IMG/VR virus record: IMGVR_UViG_3300037585_003754
Span: 1 to 36,078 of that record
Direction: 5' to 3' (one strand)
Source: a virus
Length of the DNA stretch: 36,078 bases
The notes beneath the pieces were generated by a model. It ran no database searches, was not told the origin of the DNA, and was given only the letters and a program-made list of their open reading frames with translations. Each line of letters opens with the position of its first letter. Position 1 is the first letter of the stretch. A program made the position numbers and the translations under genes. Shown here one piece after another: positions 33,840 to 36,078 of the stretch.

Positions 33840-34052
33840 AATTGGTGAGGATGGCGCCACCCTGTCCTCGCAGGGGCATGGTCATTGTCGGACACCTCGA
33901 CTAAATAAAAAGCCTTGCAGAACTTCTTAACCCCAGGGGGGCTCCATTCTAGCAGAGGGCTTTCCCAAATATGGATGAGCGTTCTTTCGCTTCAGTCTAC
34001 TCAGGAATTTCCTGGATTCCACGAAACAAATAGGCTCACCCTTGGGGGGGGG
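33840..34052. other. non-coding stretch with hairpins and G runs
   Basis: No supported gene. Visible elements are CCCTG/CAGGG (33860-33864, 33871-33875), TGTCC/GGACA (33863-33867, 33890-33894), GAGCG/CGCTT around 33978, CAGGA/TCCTG (34002-34014) and a run of nine G at 34044-34052. It acts as spacer and possible leader of the 30-aa membrane protein. The pairing is weaker than in the next stretch. Confidence 0.45.
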
Positions 34053-34373
34053 CTAAGTTTCTCCTAGCTGATGTTCTTTTGCCCTCCTGATTTCATATCT
34101 TCTATTCCAGCATTTTTTTGCTGCTTCTTCACCTTGCCTTCCCGTTATTCCACGTATTCTATTTAGGCTTAGAGCATGTTTGTATTTCATGTATTCAGCT
34201 ATTTCTTTTGAGTTTAGATGGGATTTTTCCAGGAATTCCCTATGCTCCTTTGCTTTATGCTTACTAGCCCAGAATCTTTTCGCTTGAAGGTGTGTTCCGG
34301 CTTGTGTGTATTCCTTCTTCACCTTGTCGTATATTCTGAATAGCTTTAGCTCTCTTTTAACGGTTATTTCCAT
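34053..34373 (-). CDS. basic helical hypothetical protein
   Basis: A 106-aa protein with many Lys/Arg/Glu (MEITVKRELKLFRIYDKVKK, KHKAKEHREFLEKSHLNSKE). The C-terminal half (RGITGRQGEEAAKKCWNRRY) could be a small DNA-binding helix pair, but there is no recognised motif. It overlaps the previous gene by 10 bases. Confidence 0.72.
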   Translation of the reverse strand: MEITVKRELKLFRIYDKVKKEYTQAGTHLQAKRFWASKHKAKEHREFLEKSHLNSKEIAEYMKYKHALSLNRIRGITGRQGEEAAKKCWNRRYEIRRAKEHQLGET

Positions 34374-34636
34374 GGTATTAGCCTTTCTGTTTGGAACCCG
34401 TGACTATGGTATTTATAAATTACCTGTAAACAGGCTGGTCTTTTTTTGTGTTCTGTAAATAGTTGCATGTCTGTTTTCCCAAAACGTGACGTTTTTTCTT
34501 CAAGAAATGCGAAGGTATTGATGTCGTTTTTAAATGATTTGTCTGATATTTGGTCTGAGATGTTAAGCTCTTCTATGATATTCATTGGTACCTCTAAGTA
34601 CCCACTGTTAGAGTCTTGGTGAAGGATGAATTTCAT
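34364..34636 (-). CDS. 90-aa hypothetical protein
   Basis: ATG 34636 is chosen because AGGAG lies upstream, and it forms an ATGA overlap with the preceding stop. MKFILHQDSNSGYLEVPMNI, then a helical middle (FKNDINTFAFLEEK) and a beta C-terminus (CLQVIYKYHSHGFQ). No family is recognised. Confidence 0.72.
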   Translation of the reverse strand: MKFILHQDSNSGYLEVPMNIIEELNISDQISDKSFKNDINTFAFLEEKTSRFGKTDMQLFTEHKKRPACLQVIYKYHSHGFQTERLIPWK

Positions 34637-34842
34637 GTTAATACTCCTAGTTCTAAGAATTCCACGAATAGGGTTAATGCTACTCCTGTAAATATGCCTA
34701 TCGTATATATGCACAGGTATATAACAGCATCTTGAAATTCATATTGATCTTCTAAGCCCTCTTCTTCAATTACTTTTTCTACCTGTTGTTCTTCCTCTTT
34801 TGTTAGTTTTGTGCCAAATTGCTTAAAGCTTGGGATCGCCAT
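34633..34842 (-). CDS. 69-aa protein with C-terminal membrane helix
   Basis: The second ATG (34842) is chosen because AGGAG is 9 bases upstream; the first ATG (34851) abuts it. An acidic soluble N-terminus (LTKEEEQQVEKVIEEEGLED) precedes a single hydrophobic helix (AVIYLCIYTIGIFTGVALTL). A tail-anchored layout; possibly an envelope-acting early protein, but the function is unknown. Confidence 0.75.
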   Translation of the reverse strand: MAIPSFKQFGTKLTKEEEQQVEKVIEEEGLEDQYEFQDAVIYLCIYTIGIFTGVALTLFVEFLELGVLT

Positions 34843-34851
34843 TACACGCAT

Positions 34852-34949
34852 CTCCTGTTTTGTAGGTTTTTTTATGCTGTGTGGATATAATCTTCCTTTG
34901 TGTTCCGACTCATTAGAGTCGGTTCCTTTCTTTTTACTCCTTTAAAGGT
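34852..34949 (-). promoter_or_regulatory. leader region with 7-bp palindrome
   Basis: This lies between the terminator and the 34842 gene. CCGACTC (34905-34911) and GAGTCGG (34916-34922) form a perfect inverted repeat with a 4-base gap. On the - strand, TATATC follows about 17 bases later, a possible -10 without a recognisable -35, so an activator-type site or operator is possible. Because the terminator lies upstream, a separate promoter for the leftward operon must be nearby. A 13-codon frame (MSRNTKEDYIHTA) starts in the palindrome. Confidence 0.4.
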
Positions 34950-34987
34950 AAAAAAAAGCTGACGGAGCTATAAGAGCCCCGCCAGCT
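34950..34987 (-). terminator. intrinsic terminator of the leftmost-reading early gene
   Basis: On the - strand, AGCTGGCGGGGCT (34987-34975) pairs with AGCTCCGTCAGCT (34969-34957) over 13 positions including two G-U, with a loop of 5, followed by eight T residues (34957-34950). It starts only a few bases after the stop of the 223-aa gene. Confidence 0.92.
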
Positions 34988-34992
34988 GGTTT

Positions 34993-35664
34993 TTAGCTGA
35001 GTTCGCCAACTACTGCTTTCCATAGCTTGCAGTTGAAATCTACAGCCTTTAAGAGCTCGTATCGTGTGTCCTGTTCCTCTTTTGTGTATTCTATTCCTGT
35101 GTCCGGGTTGACAGGTCTGATGTCGTCTCTCCAAGTGAGGACGTTTCTTAGCTCTTTGGCTTCCTTATGAAGCCTTTTTGCATTGTCCATAGCTTCGTCG
35201 TAGGTGGGTGTTTTCTTTTCTCGTTCCAGCCGATTGAGTTTTTGTTTCGCTCGGAATTTCCAATTAGGATATCGATTGATAACGAGAATTTTTTTGTCTT
35301 CGGCTTCCTCAATATGTTTTGCTATGAAAGGAGCGTCTTTTGCAGCCATTCCTTCTTCCATATATGAGTGGTTAGTCCCGTCCCAGAAAGCAATTACTAG
35401 ATCTGGCGTAATGTTAGGGTCGATAGATAATAGAGGGTCGCCGATATCAAGAAGACTTGAAACGAATCGGATATCGTTTCTTAGGTTGGGGTCTTGAGAT
35501 GCGTTGCACATCAAGACGAGACTATCTCCTTTAGTGGTCAAATCTCCCAATTCTTGAGTATTCTGTAAGTTATACTCAAGGGTGCTTTGAAAGAAATCGC
35601 CTGGTCTGAAGCATCTTGCTGAGTGTAGAATTTGAACTACGAAGTCTTTTGCTTTGTTTCCCAT
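34993..35664 (-). CDS. 223-aa hypothetical protein, own transcription unit
   Basis: ATG 35664 has GGAG 8 bases upstream, and the gene ends at a strong terminator. It looks like an alpha/beta globular domain in the first 130 residues (KGDSLVLMCNASQDPN, TPDLVIAFWDGTNHSYMEEG, DKKILVINRYPNW), with alternating strands and helices as in small nucleotide-binding folds, though no P-loop is present. A charged helical C-terminus follows. I recognise no family. Being alone and first in the leftward direction, it may be an early gene. Confidence 0.75.
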   Translation of the reverse strand: MGNKAKDFVVQILHSARCFRPGDFFQSTLEYNLQNTQELGDLTTKGDSLVLMCNASQDPNLRNDIRFVSSLLDIGDPLLSIDPNITPDLVIAFWDGTNHSYMEEGMAAKDAPFIAKHIEEAEDKKILVINRYPNWKFRAKQKLNRLEREKKTPTYDEAMDNAKRLHKEAKELRNVLTWRDDIRPVNPDTGIEYTKEEQDTRYELLKAVDFNCKLWKAVVGELS

Positions 35665-35698
35665 AATGTTTCTCCAAATTTAAAGGTTAAATTTCCGA

Positions 35699-35772
35699 GG
35701 CTTCTTGGTCTTTTGCGACCTCGTTTGCCTCGTGAGCGATTTGCGAACGAGGTCGCAAAAGAGCACGAAGCC
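35699..35772. repeat. 17-bp perfect inverted repeat hairpin
   Basis: 35709-35725 and 35746-35762 are exact reverse complements (17 of 17), separated by 20 bases. Outside lie GGCTTC (35699-35704) and GAAGCC (35767-35772), joined by small 4-base internal loops. There is no terminator-like T run. It is 35 bases upstream of the leftward 223-aa gene. It could be an RNA leader hairpin, a protein-binding site or part of a replication origin. Confidence 0.85.
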
Positions 35773-35780
35773 GTCCACCA

Positions 35781-35920
35781 CTCGGAGTCGTCGGAGCGAT
35801 TGTCGGCTGAGGTCATGACAAAATTCGACGCCCCTTGTTTTTGTCGATTTTGGCATGTTCTCAGCCTACGTCTTGGTATCGCTTGGTTGTGTCGCCAACA
35901 GAAACCACGACGATTCCGAG
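35781..35920. ncRNA. candidate structured element, long nested stem
   Basis: Ordered nested pairs are CTCGGAGTCGTCG (35781-35793) with CGACGATTCCGAG (35908-35920, 12 of 13), AGCGAT (35795-35800) with ATCGCT (35878-35883), GGCTGAG (35805-35811) with CTCAGCC (35860-35866), CATG (35814-35817) with CATG (35854-35857), and AAAATTCGAC (35820-35829) with GTCGATTTT (35843-35851, one bulge). A side hairpin TTGG/CCAA (35883-35886, 35895-35898) fits on the 3' side. Such layering is unlikely by chance. The strand is not known. Confidence 0.5.
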
Positions 35921-35927
35921 TAACTCG

Positions 35928-36078
35928 ATGGCGGAAATTAAACCGTTAAATCTTGATGAGAACATTATGAACAGGAAACAAGTAAAAGCACTTCGTACAT
36001 CAAATCACACTCAAGGCAAGATCTTCAGACCGAGGGAGGCGATTTCTTTCAAGGCCCAATCCATTTTTTTCTTTCATG
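35928..36078 (+). CDS. partial open frame running off the right end
   Basis: From ATG 35928 the frame stays open for 50 codons to the window edge (MAEIKPLNLDENIMNRKQVK, ALRTSNHTQGKIFRPREAIS). Only a weak SD (CGAG) is seen. It has no recognised family. If the genome is circular, the last base plus bases 1-2 make a Glu codon and the frame goes on to TGA at 78-80, for a 76-aa protein. Coding status is uncertain. Confidence 0.45.
   Translation, partial: MAEIKPLNLDENIMNRKQVKALRTSNHTQGKIFRPREAISFKAQSIFFFH

Noticed and set aside
33634-33930. 98-aa + strand frame
   Set aside because: It runs against the operon, crosses the well-supported 30-aa gene, lacks an SD and has a protein composition unlike real genes.
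35632-35949. 105-aa + strand frame covering both hairpins at the right end
   Set aside because: Part of it (ANEVAKEHEAVHHSES) looks protein-like, but it starts inside the 223-aa gene without an SD and the nested inverted repeats explain the composition. I keep it as a weak alternative only.
36024-36078. Short - strand frames at the right edge (17-25 codons)
   Set aside because: Too short, no SD, and they oppose the longer + strand open frame.

Overview
The window reads as a nearly complete genome of a tailed phage with a short, T7/podovirus-type tail. The evidence is a head-tail connector portal, tail tubular proteins A and B, a block of large internal virion proteins, and a tail fibre with a T7-type N-terminal anchor. 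A Gram-negative host is likely because of the spanin-like lipoproteins and the T7-like tail; I cannot name the host. No integrase, DNA polymerase, RNA polymerase, primase, tRNA or CRISPR array is recognisable. No terminal repeat is visible, so whether the sequence is circular is unknown.

Region 1 (1-7310, + strand): a small lysis-type protein, small and large terminase, portal, a Bbp19-like protein, four very basic proteins in a row, scaffold and a Cys-containing small protein. Region 2 (7435-25523, +): major capsid protein, a head protein, tail tubular A and B, internal virion proteins (one with an intact staphylococcal-nuclease-like domain), tail fibre, a LamG protein, a fibre-assembly-like protein, then a 50-aa lipoprotein and two membrane/coiled-coil proteins that look like a lysis cassette. 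Codon choice changes inside the tail fibre at about 21.4 kb and stays different to about 25 kb, as expected for an exchanged host-range module.

Region 3 (25532-28439, +): a sigma70-like promoter with a perfect 7-bp-arm palindrome in its spacer drives a Sak4-like RecA-fold ATPase, an SSB-like protein ending in the acidic DDDVPF tip, a terminator, a zinc protein, a replication-initiator-like protein and a VRR-NUC nuclease. Together these suggest replication that recruits the host replisome and uses annealing recombination.

Region 4 (35664-28448, - strand): about 17 small genes read leftward, closely packed and mostly unknown. In their midst is a GS-like amidoligase (Amidoligase_2 type), a 71-aa protein and a class II glutamine amidotransferase, preceded by a zinc-binding 297-aa protein. 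This is a candidate pathway that makes amide bonds with ammonia from glutamine; the substrate is unknown, and this is the most promising unexplored system here. The same region holds two islands of strongly self-complementary, probably non-coding sequence (33420-33650 and 35699-35920) that I read as candidate structured RNAs or DNA signals.

The right end carries an open + strand reading frame. If the molecule is circular, it would continue in frame into the left end and stop at base 80.
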